From: Phycisphaerales bacterium
Lineage (GTDB): Bacteria; Planctomycetota; Phycisphaerae; Tepidisphaerales; Tepidisphaeraceae
DNA: 7,931 nucleotides
Reading direction: 5' to 3'
Assembly (NCBI GenBank): GCA_028288875.1
Contig: JAQGHK010000349.1
Span: 1-7,931 of the forward strand
A program made the translations under genes and the position numbers. The notes below the pieces were generated by a model, which saw only the letters and a list, made by a program, of their open reading frames with translations, had not been told where the DNA came from and searched no databases. This document shows, piece by piece, positions 1 through 6,149 of this stretch. Position 1 is the stretch's first letter. Each line of letters starts with the position of its first letter.

Positions 1-1305
1 GTTCACCTGCTCGCCGAGAATGATCAGCGTGCGTAAAGCCTCGGCAAATTGCCCGCACTTCCAGGCAAATACGGCCCGGTAGGACGCGACCCATTGGACG
101 TTAATGTTCTTGGCGGGCGGATCAAGATAGCCGTCATAGACATTCAGCAGGATGTCCCACACGCCGCGGCGACGATACACGGTATCGCCGGCCTGGTTTT
201 CCTTGGTCATCATCAGCAGCACCGTGGCGGCGTAGAACGGCACGATTGTGTCGTATCGCTTCGTCGCGGCAGCCTCACTGGCCAGTGCCATCATTGCCGG
301 TAGCGATCCGCCCCAACGCGGCTGCAGGACCTGGGCGTACCCGCTCCAAGCGTTCATGTAATCAATTTGCGCGCCGATGGCCCGATCAAACCAGACACGC
401 GGATCGTCCGCTTGCCCGCTTTCGGCCATACAGACGGTGATCATGCCACTGGCCGCTTCGGGGTAGGTCGGTTCCATCCCGTATGCCGCCTGGAAGTTCT
501 GGCGTGCGAGTGCAATGGACTTTCCAAATCCGGCCCAGCCTGCCGGCGTGACCGTGTTCGCGAAGCCGTTGCCCCGCGATTCCCAGGCCGCCGTGATGGC
601 ATTGGTGCCACGCAGCACGGCAATGATCCAGGGATCGCCTTTCTGAGCTTCCAACTGATCGATCAGCGCTCCACGCGGCACCGATTTCTGGCCGGCCGGT
701 GTCTGCATGTTGTCCCAATTGTCGACGGCGTAAGCCACCATCAATCGCCGATCAATCGGATCCGGCAGCGGCATCAATAACATTGGGAGAAACAGATCAT
801 CGCGCTGTTTCGCTAGCTCCGCGTTTCGGGGCGACAGTCTTGCCAGCGCGGCGGCCGCATAATACCGACGCAGCGCCGGATATTTGCCGGCGACCACCTT
901 GGGGGCCCACCGATTGATTGTGGCCGTATAGGCTTCGCTATCGCCAGAATCTTTGTAAATGATCGCCCGGCAATAATTAACCAGCGGATCGCCGCACTTT
1001 CCGAGGGCGTCGGCCAACGGAACCATCGTGCTGAGCGACGTGTCGACATCAGTGCAGTAGGTCGAATCCTCGTTGGCGTCGCCGAATCGCTGGGCCATCA
1101 GCTCAAGGAATGCTTTGGCCTTGTCATCCCACTGCGGCGAATGCACGCCATCCGTGTTGTAGGTATCCAATAGGGTGTGACGGCCCAAGGCGATCCGAGC
1201 GTTCACCACATCATGATTCGTGAACGTTGCAGGCTTGGTGGCGGGATCGGCCGCCAGTGCGACAGACGCGGTTAGCAGCAAGGCGGTCAAAATGAATCTT
1301 CGCAT
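1..1305 (-). CDS. Secreted DUF4034-like protein, 3' end missing (partial)
   Basis: The reading frame is open without a stop from the ATG at 1305 down to position 1, giving 435 residues with the C-terminus beyond the window. Residues 1-19 form a clear signal peptide: two arginines, a hydrophobic core rich in Leu/Ala, and an ALA cleavage site before ADP. The rest looks helical and repeat-like, as in TPR-type solenoids. Residues about 235-360 carry a pattern I recall from DUF4034-type proteins: a WESRGNG segment (241-247), PTYPEAA (279-285), WFDRAI (305-310), then QPRWGGS (328-334) followed by an Ala-rich helix. The family's biochemical role is unknown to me, so no function is given. It most likely acts in the periplasm or at the cell surface. 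The gene lies 26 bp after tsaB on the same strand, so co-transcription is plausible. The ribosome site is weak: a run of G three bases before the ATG. The frame is certain; the family assignment is from memory of motifs. Confidence 0.8.
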   Translation of the reverse strand, partial: MRRFILTALLLTASVALAADPATKPATFTNHDVVNARIALGRHTLLDTYNTDGVHSPQWDDKAKAFLELMAQRFGDANEDSTYCTDVDTSLSTMVPLADALGKCGDPLVNYCRAIIYKDSGDSEAYTATINRWAPKVVAGKYPALRRYYAAAALARLSPRNAELAKQRDDLFLPMLLMPLPDPIDRRLMVAYAVDNWDNMQTPAGQKSVPRGALIDQLEAQKGDPWIIAVLRGTNAITAAWESRGNGFANTVTPAGWAGFGKSIALARQNFQAAYGMEPTYPEAASGMITVCMAESGQADDPRVWFDRAIGAQIDYMNAWSGYAQVLQPRWGGSLPAMMALASEAAATKRYDTIVPFYAATVLLMMTKENQAGDTVYRRRGVWDILLNVYDGYLDPPAKNINVQWVASYRAVFAWKCGQFAEALRTLIILGEQVN

Positions 1306-1331
1306 GAACCCCCAAATGTGGATGCACCATC

Positions 1332-2042
1332 CTACGCCCGGGCGGCGGCTTCTGCGAGAAGGCGCTTCTCTTCCGGCTCAGGCAAACGGACATAGAGCGG
1401 TATGAGGGTGAAGGCGTCGGCGACTTCGCCCTGGGAAGCCGCCTCGTGGCCTAGTCTTGCGACGGCTGCAGCGCGGGCGGTCCAGGCGGAGGAGGCGGTG
1501 GCGATGATGCTGCCGTCGGCGTCGGGAATGGCGGCCTGGTGATACGGGATACCCTCGCCGACGAGGTGCACGGGGCGGGCCGATTTGGTCAGCATCGCGG
1601 CCAGCGTATCGAGGTGGGCGGGCTCGGCCTCGGTCCATTCGTCGCCGGCATTCGGCCGGGTGTAGCGGGCAGTGAAAATCTGGCCACGCTTGGCATCGAG
1701 GACGATGACAACGTTTGTCGCGTCGGCCGGGGCGTTGGCGAGGAGGACTTGGGCGGTTGGGACGGCGACGATTTTGGCGCCGGTCGCGAAGGCCAGCGTC
1801 TTGGCGAGCGTCACGCCGACACGCAGGCCCGTGAAGCTGCCGGGGCCGATGGAGACGTACACGTGATCGATGCTGGCGGGCGTCCAGCCGTGCTGGCGGG
1901 TGAGGCGGTCAATCATCGGCAGCAGCGTCGCGGCGTGTTGTAGGCCGTGGCTGAACGCTTCTTCGGCGAGAACGCAGCCGTTTTCCGAAAGTGCGACGGA
2001 GCCTTCACGGCCGGAGGTTTCGAGGGCTAACGCGCGCGCCAT
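1332..2042 (-). CDS. tsaB: tRNA threonylcarbamoyladenosine biosynthesis protein TsaB
   Basis: TsaB (YeaZ) is an ASKHA-fold protein, catalytically inactive itself, that partners TsaD and TsaE in making the t6A modification at position 37 of ANN-decoding tRNAs in the cytoplasm. The sequence fits throughout its 236 residues: the N-terminal strand LALETSG (5-11), an HGLQHAATLLP helix region (32-42), the hallmark GPGSFTGLRVG (66-76), a DAKRGQIF segment (116-123), and the typical C-terminal LIPLYVR. Family members are usually near 230 residues. I chose the ATG at 2042. The frame also opens at 2078, but its extra 12 residues precede the universally conserved first strand and would start inside the upstream tandem repeat. 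No clear Shine-Dalgarno site precedes 2042, which is not unusual in planctomycetes. It sits 58 bp after the 462-residue protein gene and 26 bp before the DUF4034-like gene. tsaD and tsaE are not in the window. Identification is secure. Confidence 0.95.
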   Translation of the reverse strand: MARALALETSGREGSVALSENGCVLAEEAFSHGLQHAATLLPMIDRLTRQHGWTPASIDHVYVSIGPGSFTGLRVGVTLAKTLAFATGAKIVAVPTAQVLLANAPADATNVVIVLDAKRGQIFTARYTRPNAGDEWTEAEPAHLDTLAAMLTKSARPVHLVGEGIPYHQAAIPDADGSIIATASSAWTARAAAVARLGHEAASQGEVADAFTLIPLYVRLPEPEEKRLLAEAAARA

Positions 2043-2054
2043 TGGCGGATGATA

Positions 2055-2093
2055 AACCACGGAGGGCACGGAGAACACGGGGAAGCAGAGGAT
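2055..2093. repeat. 9-bp degenerate tandem repeat (CACGGAG type)
   Basis: Between the 462-residue protein gene and tsaB, three CACGG(A/G)G units begin at 2058, 2067 and 2076, an exact 9-bp period, followed by a decayed fourth unit (GCAGAGGAT, 2085-2093). The preceding bases are AAAC. From memory, near-identical strings (AACCACGGAGG-CACGGAGA type) occur as scattered intergenic repeats in many planctomycete and other large bacterial genomes. Whether this is one of those copies needs a genome-wide search. It occupies most of the 58-bp gap and therefore lies in the presumed 5' leader of tsaB. Confidence 0.6.
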
Positions 2094-2100
2094 TGAACGC

Positions 2101-3489
2101 CTACGCCAAAGTGCGTCTGCGCAGGCCGCCGAGCATGACGCCCGCGCCGGCGACGACCAGGCCGAGGCCGGCCATCTGCTGCGGATTTTTACCGCCCAGG
2201 AACCATTCGGACAGTTGGCCGGGCACGGGCTGGTACGGCGCGAATGCCGGCGGTGGGTCGAGGCGAGTCATGGCATACGGCGATGCGCCAAAGCGGTCGG
2301 GCTTGCCGTTGATCGGGGCGAGCTTCACGCCCTGCCGCGTCTGGTGAAGCTGCCGCATGGCCAGGCGTTCGGCCAGCGTGGCGTCGGTGTTCACGCGCTT
2401 CAGGAAGTCTTGATTGACGGCCGACTGGCGGTCGAAGTAATCGACGTCCTGTTCGATCTTCGCCAGTTCGTAGTTGTCGCGACGGTTTTCGTCGGCGGCG
2501 GGAATCAGCATCGCGCAGGCGACGATCGCGATGCCGACGAACGTCAGCGGAATCGTCCACCACGCACCGGTGCTGCCGGCCGGCCCGAAGGCTTCTTCAA
2601 GTTCAGGCGGTGGGAAGTATTTTTTAGCGGGAGAGGCCGGTGCGACCTTCGCAGGCGCGGCGATGATTGCCGGGACCGGCGAGGCAGGACGCGGCGCGGC
2701 AGGAATCGGCTCCGGCCGGGCACTGGTCGGCGACGGCGGGACGTACAACCGAGGTGCCAACGGTGGAGCGGCCTTGGCCGCAAATTTTTCGATGGCCGGC
2801 GCGGTAGTGCTGGCCGCGGCTGTCGCCGATTGGCTCGGCCAGACCGGAGCGACCGGAATCGCCCGCTTTGGCGGCACGGCGGGAACGGCCGGGGCGACCG
2901 GCGGCTTGGCGATCGGGATCGCTACGACCGGCTGTGGCTCGGCAGTCACCGCGATGCGCGTGCGAGATTGCGTCGAGGTCGGCGTCGAGGTCGGCGTCGT
3001 TGTCGGTGTCGGTGAAAACGAAGTCGTTGTCGATGCGTCGTCCAGTGTCACCACCGAGGCCACGGCGCGAGCCGTGGATTCTGCGATCGTCGCGCGGATT
3101 ATGGTCGGATCCACAGCTTGCGCCGTGGCGTCTGGGGATCGCGGACGCGACGGGCGCGGCTCGGTCGCCGACACTTCTGCACCGATATCAATCGACGACA
3201 CGGTCTCGGACGCAGTAACCGCCGCCGGCTTGGCCATGCCGATCGGGCGGCCCATCAGAGCGGCGACGACCGAATCATTCGCCTCAACCGTGACCGGCTT
3301 GGACGCTTTCATCGACGGCGTGTTGTCGGGCTTTTTGTGGATCGTGATGTTGAACGCATCGCCGAGCGCGACGGCCGTTTCCGGCGAGTCAGTCGGAATC
3401 ACCTGCAGCGCGTCCGCGCCATCGGCGTCGCCCGTGAGGACGGCGGTGGTGAGTTCGAGCTCGGGCGCTTCTGAGCGCTGGTCTTCCAT
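2101..3489 (-). CDS. Unknown membrane protein with disordered Pro/Ala/Thr-rich N-terminal half
   Basis: I do not recognise this 462-residue protein as a named family. Residues 1-150 are acidic to mixed and low in aromatics. Residues 150-300 are a Thr/Ser/Pro- then Pro/Ala-rich linker, including a TPTTTPTSTPTST stretch near 161-173, probably disordered. A hydrophobic segment at about 311-330 (WTIPLTFVGIAIVACAMLIP) is a likely membrane helix. It is followed by a charged helix (333-366), possibly a coiled coil, and a segment DATLAERLAMRQLHQTRQG (369-387) that faintly resembles the region after the coil in FtsB/DivIC proteins. A second hydrophobic, Gly-rich stretch (439-455) ends in LRRRTLA. With no N-terminal signal peptide, the first 300 residues would be expected in the cytoplasm under the simplest topology. 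The ATG at 3489 has only a weak upstream AGG. The gene is followed by tsaB after 58 bp. It is certainly a gene by frame length and amino-acid composition; the function is open. Confidence 0.8.
   Translation of the reverse strand: MEDQRSEAPELELTTAVLTGDADGADALQVIPTDSPETAVALGDAFNITIHKKPDNTPSMKASKPVTVEANDSVVAALMGRPIGMAKPAAVTASETVSSIDIGAEVSATEPRPSRPRSPDATAQAVDPTIIRATIAESTARAVASVVTLDDASTTTSFSPTPTTTPTSTPTSTQSRTRIAVTAEPQPVVAIPIAKPPVAPAVPAVPPKRAIPVAPVWPSQSATAAASTTAPAIEKFAAKAAPPLAPRLYVPPSPTSARPEPIPAAPRPASPVPAIIAAPAKVAPASPAKKYFPPPELEEAFGPAGSTGAWWTIPLTFVGIAIVACAMLIPAADENRRDNYELAKIEQDVDYFDRQSAVNQDFLKRVNTDATLAERLAMRQLHQTRQGVKLAPINGKPDRFGASPYAMTRLDPPPAFAPYQPVPGQLSEWFLGGKNPQQMAGLGLVVAGAGVMLGGLRRRTLA
2972..3007. 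repeat. 12-bp tandem repeat inside coding sequence
   Basis: Two exact copies of GTCGAGGTCGGC (2972-2983 and 2984-2995) are followed by a diverged third (2996-3007, GTCGTTGTCGGT). They encode the Thr/Pro/Ser-rich part of the linker in the minus-strand 462-residue protein. A 12-bp unit keeps the frame, so copy number could vary without breaking the gene. Confidence 0.75.
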
Positions 3490-3647
3490 GCGTCATCGCC
3501 TGGGATATCCCTCGGACGGTTGCCCCGGCGACGCAACGTGCGACAGCCGAGACGCGGTCCGGTCCCGCGACTAGGTTGTTATCGGACGACTTGACGGCGG
3601 AGGATGAATCCCTCTTTCGGAGATTTGATCTGCAGGCGTTCATCCCG
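3490..3647. other. Intergenic gap with no clear features
   Basis: This 158-bp gap lies between the isomerase stop and the start of the 462-residue protein gene. It is long enough to hold a promoter for the downstream three genes, but I see no convincing -35/-10 pair on the minus strand. A small hairpin is possible (CGCGG at 3553-3557 with CCGCG at 3565-3569, 7-nt loop); at 5 bp it could be chance. No T-run terminator is visible. Confidence 0.4.
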
Positions 3648-4508
3648 TCAGGCGGCCGGGAAAACGAGGGGGCCCATCACCCGCATCACTTCGCCCGCCA
3701 CCGCGTCCGGCGGCATTGCAGTAAACTGCTTTCTCGCCGGATCGAAGGGTTCACAGATGACCGGACCGTCATAGCCGCGGTCGCGGAGGATGCTCAGTAG
3801 GCCTGGAATATCTACCAGCCCCGTGGAGGCGGGCATCGCGCGGACGAGGTCCAACTGTTCGTCCCGCGGCACACCGGCCACGCCGTCCGACAGGTGGACG
3901 TTGATGATCCGCCCGATGTCCGGCAATTGCCGCACTTCGTCCAGCGTGCCGCCGCTGGTCCACCAGTGGTAGGCGTCGATTATCAGGCCGACCCCCGGCC
4001 CCGCGGCATTGGCCAGGGCCAGGATCTGCGGGAGCGTGTAGGCGAACTCGTGGCGATGGCCGCGGCGCTTTTCCGTGCCCCCGATGAATTCCAAGCCCAT
4101 GCGAATGCCGTGCGGATCCAGCACGGCCATCATGCGATGGAGCTTGCTGACGTGCGCGGCGGCGTTAGCGGCGTAGTCGAGCGTGTCGCTTGCCGGCCAG
4201 ACGTGCTGATACGTCGCCCGGCAGCCGGCCCGAGCGACCAGCGGCGCGACGGCGGCGAGCTGTTCCATCTCAGCCGCGAATTTTGCTTCATCCGAATCCA
4301 GGAATGAGCCCGGCAGCCGAAAGAGCCCCCACCGCAGGCCGGCTTTTTCAATGACGGCCCGCGCATGGTCGGCCGCTTCGCTGGAGGCATACGCGTGCCG
4401 CGGCAAGTCGACGCCGCCGTAGCCGTGCCGCACGGCCAGATCGGCCAAGGCTTCGATCGTCGCCGGCTCGGCGATGCCCATCGTGGACCAGTTCAGATTG
4501 ATGAACAC
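3648..4508 (-). CDS. Sugar phosphate isomerase/epimerase, xylose-isomerase-like TIM barrel
   Basis: A 286-residue cytoplasmic protein of the AP endonuclease 2 / xylose-isomerase-like TIM-barrel superfamily, whose members isomerise or epimerise sugars or related hydroxy-acids using a divalent metal. Likely metal and active-site residues sit on successive barrel strands: E140 in GLEFIGG, D178 and H181 in IIDAYHWW, H205 in NVHLSD, and E253 in CEPF. The late PRDEQLDLVRAMP...GLVDIPGLL and GYDGPV segments are typical of these enzymes. No N-terminal signal is seen. I start it at the GTG at 4508: it follows a GGGGG run with a 6-nt spacer and places FINLNWSTMG as the first strand. An in-frame TTG at 4538 would add ten residues that come partly from the palindromic repeat. 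The substrate cannot be read from sequence, because this superfamily is broad (2-keto-myo-inositol dehydratase-like, hydroxypyruvate isomerase-like and others). It follows eno on the same strand but has no evident pathway link. Confidence 0.85.
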   Translation of the reverse strand: MFINLNWSTMGIAEPATIEALADLAVRHGYGGVDLPRHAYASSEAADHARAVIEKAGLRWGLFRLPGSFLDSDEAKFAAEMEQLAAVAPLVARAGCRATYQHVWPASDTLDYAANAAAHVSKLHRMMAVLDPHGIRMGLEFIGGTEKRRGHRHEFAYTLPQILALANAAGPGVGLIIDAYHWWTSGGTLDEVRQLPDIGRIINVHLSDGVAGVPRDEQLDLVRAMPASTGLVDIPGLLSILRDRGYDGPVICEPFDPARKQFTAMPPDAVAGEVMRVMGPLVFPAA

Positions 4509-4514
4509 GTGGCA

Positions 4515-4519
4515 CCCCC
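4515..4519 (-). promoter_or_regulatory. Ribosome binding site supporting the GTG start of the isomerase
   Basis: On the minus strand a GGGGG run lies six bases before the GTG at 4508-4506. It is the only purine-rich site near the candidate starts and favours the GTG over the upstream TTG at 4538. The match to the consensus GGAGG is imperfect. Confidence 0.45.
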
Positions 4520-4526
4520 AGAACTG

Positions 4527-4621
4527 TTTAACGGTCAAGACGCCAAGAAGAGAAGAAAGGCATTTGCTCTCTTCTCTACCTGGCGTCTCTTCTTGGCGTC
4601 CTTCGCGTCTCGGCGATTAAA
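4527..4621. repeat. 95-bp imperfect palindromic intergenic element
   Basis: The gap between eno and the isomerase is filled by an inverted repeat. A perfect 15-bp arm (GACGCCAAGAAGAGA, 4539-4553) faces its reverse complement at 4586-4600. The outer edges are TTTAA (4527-4531) and TTAAA (4617-4621), with partly matching bases between. A nested alternative pairs AGAGAAG (4550-4556) with CTTCTCT (4571-4577). Read on the minus strand it contains the 9-mers GACGCGAAG, GACGCCAAG and GACGCCAGG. There is no coding sequence inside. The look is that of a REP/MITE-like dispersed element; I recall similar TTAAcCGCgAAGACGC-type strings from several large bacterial genomes, which remains to be checked. In the RNA it would form a long hairpin three bases after the eno stop codon, possibly limiting read-through or protecting the eno 3' end. 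It has no T-tract, so it is not a standard intrinsic terminator. Confidence 0.75.
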
Positions 4622-4624
4622 GGC

Positions 4625-5914
4625 TCATCCCTTGTTCCACAGCTTACCGCCGTAGACGGCGCGATCGCCGAGCTGCTCGTCGATGCGGATCAGCTGGTTG
4701 TACTTGGCGATGCGGTCGCTGCGGGCCGGGGCGCCGGTCTTGATCTGGCCGCAGTTGGTGGCGACGGCGATGTCGGCGATGGTGTTGTCTTCGGTCTCGC
4801 CCGAGCGGTGCGAAAGCACAGCCGAGTAGCCATTGCGGATAGCCATGTTCACGGCGGCGAGGGTTTCACTCAGGCTGCCGATCTGATTGACCTTCACCAG
4901 AATGCTGTTGGCCGTTTTGGTGGTGATGCCCTTTTCCAGGAACTTCACGTTAGTGACGAACAGATCGTCGCCGACGAGCTGAATCTTGTCGCCGACGCGA
5001 TCGGTGAACAGCTTCCAGCCTTTCCAGTCGTTCTGGTCAAAGCCGTCTTCGATGCTGCGGATCGGGTACTTCTCGGTCCACCTCTGCCAGTAGTCGGCCA
5101 TCTGCTCGCTGGACAGGATCTTGTCCGGGGCCGATTTGAAGAACTTGTAGCCCTTCTTCTCGGCGTCCCACAGCTCGCTGGCGGCCGGGTCGAGGGCGAT
5201 GAAGATCTGCTTGCCGAACTCATAGCCGGCGGCCGTGACGGCGTCGCCGATGTACTTGAGTGCGTCTTCGTTGTCCTTCAGATCCGGGGCGAAGCCGCCT
5301 TCATCACCGACGGCCGTGCTCAGGCCGGCCTTCTTCAGGATGCCTTTGAGGGCGTGGTAGATCTCGACGCCGGCGCGGAAGGCGTCGGTGAAGTTATCAA
5401 AGCCCCACGGCTGAATCATGAATTCCTGGAAATCGACGTTGTTATCGCTGTGATGGCCGCCGTTGAGGATGTTCATCATCGGCACGGGCAGCGTGACCGC
5501 GCCCGGACCGCCGAGGTAGCGATACAGCGGCAGGCCGCAGAGTTCGGCAGCGGCTTTGGCCGAGGCCAGCGAGACGCCGAGGATGGCGTTCGCGCCCAGC
5601 TTGCCCTTATTGGGCGTGCCGTCGAGCTCAATCATGAGCGCGTCGATCTCTTCCTGCGACCGCGGGTCCAGGCCGACCAGTTCCGGGGCGATGGTCTCGT
5701 TCACATTGGCAACGGCCTTGAGCACGCCCTTGCCGAGCAGCACTTTCTTGTCGCCATCGCGCAGTTCGACGGCTTCGTATTCGCCGGTCGACGCGCCCGA
5801 GGGCACCATGGCCCGGCCCATCACGCCGTTTTCGAGGATGACATCGACTTCAACGGTCGGGTTGCCGCGGCTGTCAAAAACCTGGCGGGCGAGGACGGAT
5901 TCAATGGCGCTCAT
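4625..5914 (-). CDS. eno: Enolase (phosphopyruvate hydratase)
   Basis: Enolase interconverts 2-phosphoglycerate and phosphoenolpyruvate in glycolysis and gluconeogenesis; it is cytoplasmic, Mg-dependent and usually a homodimer or octamer. The 429-residue length is standard. The N-terminal signature ARQVFDSRGNPTVEVDV and the mobile loop SGASTGEYEA (39-48) are intact. The expected catalytic set is all visible: H155, E164 (QEFM), E205 (GDEGGFAP), metal ligands D242 (ALDPAASE), E289 (SIEDGF) and D316 (VGDDLFVTN), the base K341 (LVKVNQIGSL), the HRS triad 369-371 (SHRSGETED), and K392 (IKTGAPARSDR). The one oddity is NGGHHSDNN (151-159), where most bacteria I recall have NGG-x-HA; the essential second His is kept. 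The ATG at 5914 is set by an AAGGA site seven bases upstream. It lies first in the minus-strand run and is divergent from the metalloprotease gene. Identification is secure. Confidence 0.98.
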   Translation of the reverse strand: MSAIESVLARQVFDSRGNPTVEVDVILENGVMGRAMVPSGASTGEYEAVELRDGDKKVLLGKGVLKAVANVNETIAPELVGLDPRSQEEIDALMIELDGTPNKGKLGANAILGVSLASAKAAAELCGLPLYRYLGGPGAVTLPVPMMNILNGGHHSDNNVDFQEFMIQPWGFDNFTDAFRAGVEIYHALKGILKKAGLSTAVGDEGGFAPDLKDNEDALKYIGDAVTAAGYEFGKQIFIALDPAASELWDAEKKGYKFFKSAPDKILSSEQMADYWQRWTEKYPIRSIEDGFDQNDWKGWKLFTDRVGDKIQLVGDDLFVTNVKFLEKGITTKTANSILVKVNQIGSLSETLAAVNMAIRNGYSAVLSHRSGETEDNTIADIAVATNCGQIKTGAPARSDRIAKYNQLIRIDEQLGDRAVYGGKLWNKG

Positions 5915-5921
5915 CGTGGCT

Positions 5922-5926
5922 TCCTT
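5922..5926 (-). promoter_or_regulatory. Ribosome binding site of eno
   Basis: AAGGA on the minus strand, with a 7-nt spacer to the ATG at 5914. It is one of only three good Shine-Dalgarno matches in the window and fixes the enolase start. Confidence 0.7.
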
Positions 5927-5955
5927 ATTTGTGTTAACTGAGGCGGGTTAATGAT

Positions 5956-6022
5956 TGTGTCAAAAGCCCAGCCAAAGGGGGCGAGTGTAGGGATACGCCG
6001 GGGTGTGTCAAAGTGCCAGCCA
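5956..6022. repeat. Pair of 19-bp direct repeats upstream of eno
   Basis: TGTGTCAAA-AGC-CCAGCCA at 5956-5974 and TGTGTCAAA-GTG-CCAGCCA at 6004-6022 match at 16 of 19 positions, with all three differences in the central triplet. The start-to-start distance is 48 bp. Each copy contains TTGACA on the minus strand (5963-5958 and 6011-6006). They could be a duplicated promoter element or a two-site operator controlling eno. Confidence 0.6.
5984..6011 (-). promoter_or_regulatory. Candidate sigma-70-type promoter for eno
   Basis: On the minus strand a perfect TTGACA (6011-6006) is followed after 16 bp by TACACT (5989-5984), a 4 of 6 match to TATAAT. Transcription would begin near 5977 and give a leader of about 60 nt before the enolase ATG. 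It is prediction only. A second TTGACA at 5963-5958 lacks a well-spaced -10. Confidence 0.45.
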
Positions 6023-6056
6023 TCGGACCGCCTCCGCCCGGCGAATTCACAAGGAA

Positions 6057-6084
6057 TTGACAAAGGATCACCTCGATCTAATGT
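6057..6084 (+). promoter_or_regulatory. Candidate sigma-70-type promoter for the metalloprotease
   Basis: TTGACA (6057-6062) with a 16-bp spacer to TAATGT (6079-6084), which keeps the TA and final T of the -10 box. Transcription would start near 6091, about 60 nt before the ATG at 6150. The weak -10 leaves this uncertain. Confidence 0.4.
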
Positions 6085-6137
6085 TTCGGTGCTACAACAC
6101 GTCACTGAGGCTGGTCTTGGCCAGGGAACTTCACGGC

Positions 6138-6141
6138 GAGG
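6138..6141 (+). promoter_or_regulatory. Ribosome binding site deciding the metalloprotease start
   Basis: GAGG with an 8-nt spacer to the ATG at 6150. The frame is open back to a GTG at 6003, but that start lies inside the eno control region, and the 49 extra residues would bury the signal peptide. This site and the signal peptide together favour 6150. Confidence 0.6.
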
Positions 6142-6149
6142 GACATCAG

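Noticed and set aside
2043..2078. Earlier start of tsaB at 2078
   Set aside because: The extra 12 residues overlap the tandem repeat and precede the conserved first strand of the fold.
2474..3574. A 366-residue plus-strand open frame opposite the 462-residue protein gene
   Set aside because: It starts at TTG with no ribosome site, is a monotonous Gly/Ala/Thr/Val sequence mirroring the Pro/Ala/Thr-rich minus-strand protein, and shows no domain. It is a GC-rich antisense shadow.
4509..4538. TTG start for the isomerase at 4538
   Set aside because: The ten extra residues come partly from the palindromic repeat and precede the first barrel strand; the GTG at 4508 has a better-spaced G-rich site.
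4527..4621. CRISPR array or intrinsic terminator
   Set aside because: It is a single palindrome without regularly spaced identical repeats and has no T-tract, so neither reading holds.
4808..5941. A 377-residue plus-strand open frame opposite eno
   Set aside because: It lies antisense to a fully conserved enolase and has no recognisable motifs; a shadow of strong codon bias.
6003..6149. N-terminal extension of the metalloprotease from a GTG at 6003
   Set aside because: It would start within the eno promoter region, overlap the candidate promoter of the gene itself and bury the signal peptide; the ATG at 6150 has a ribosome site.
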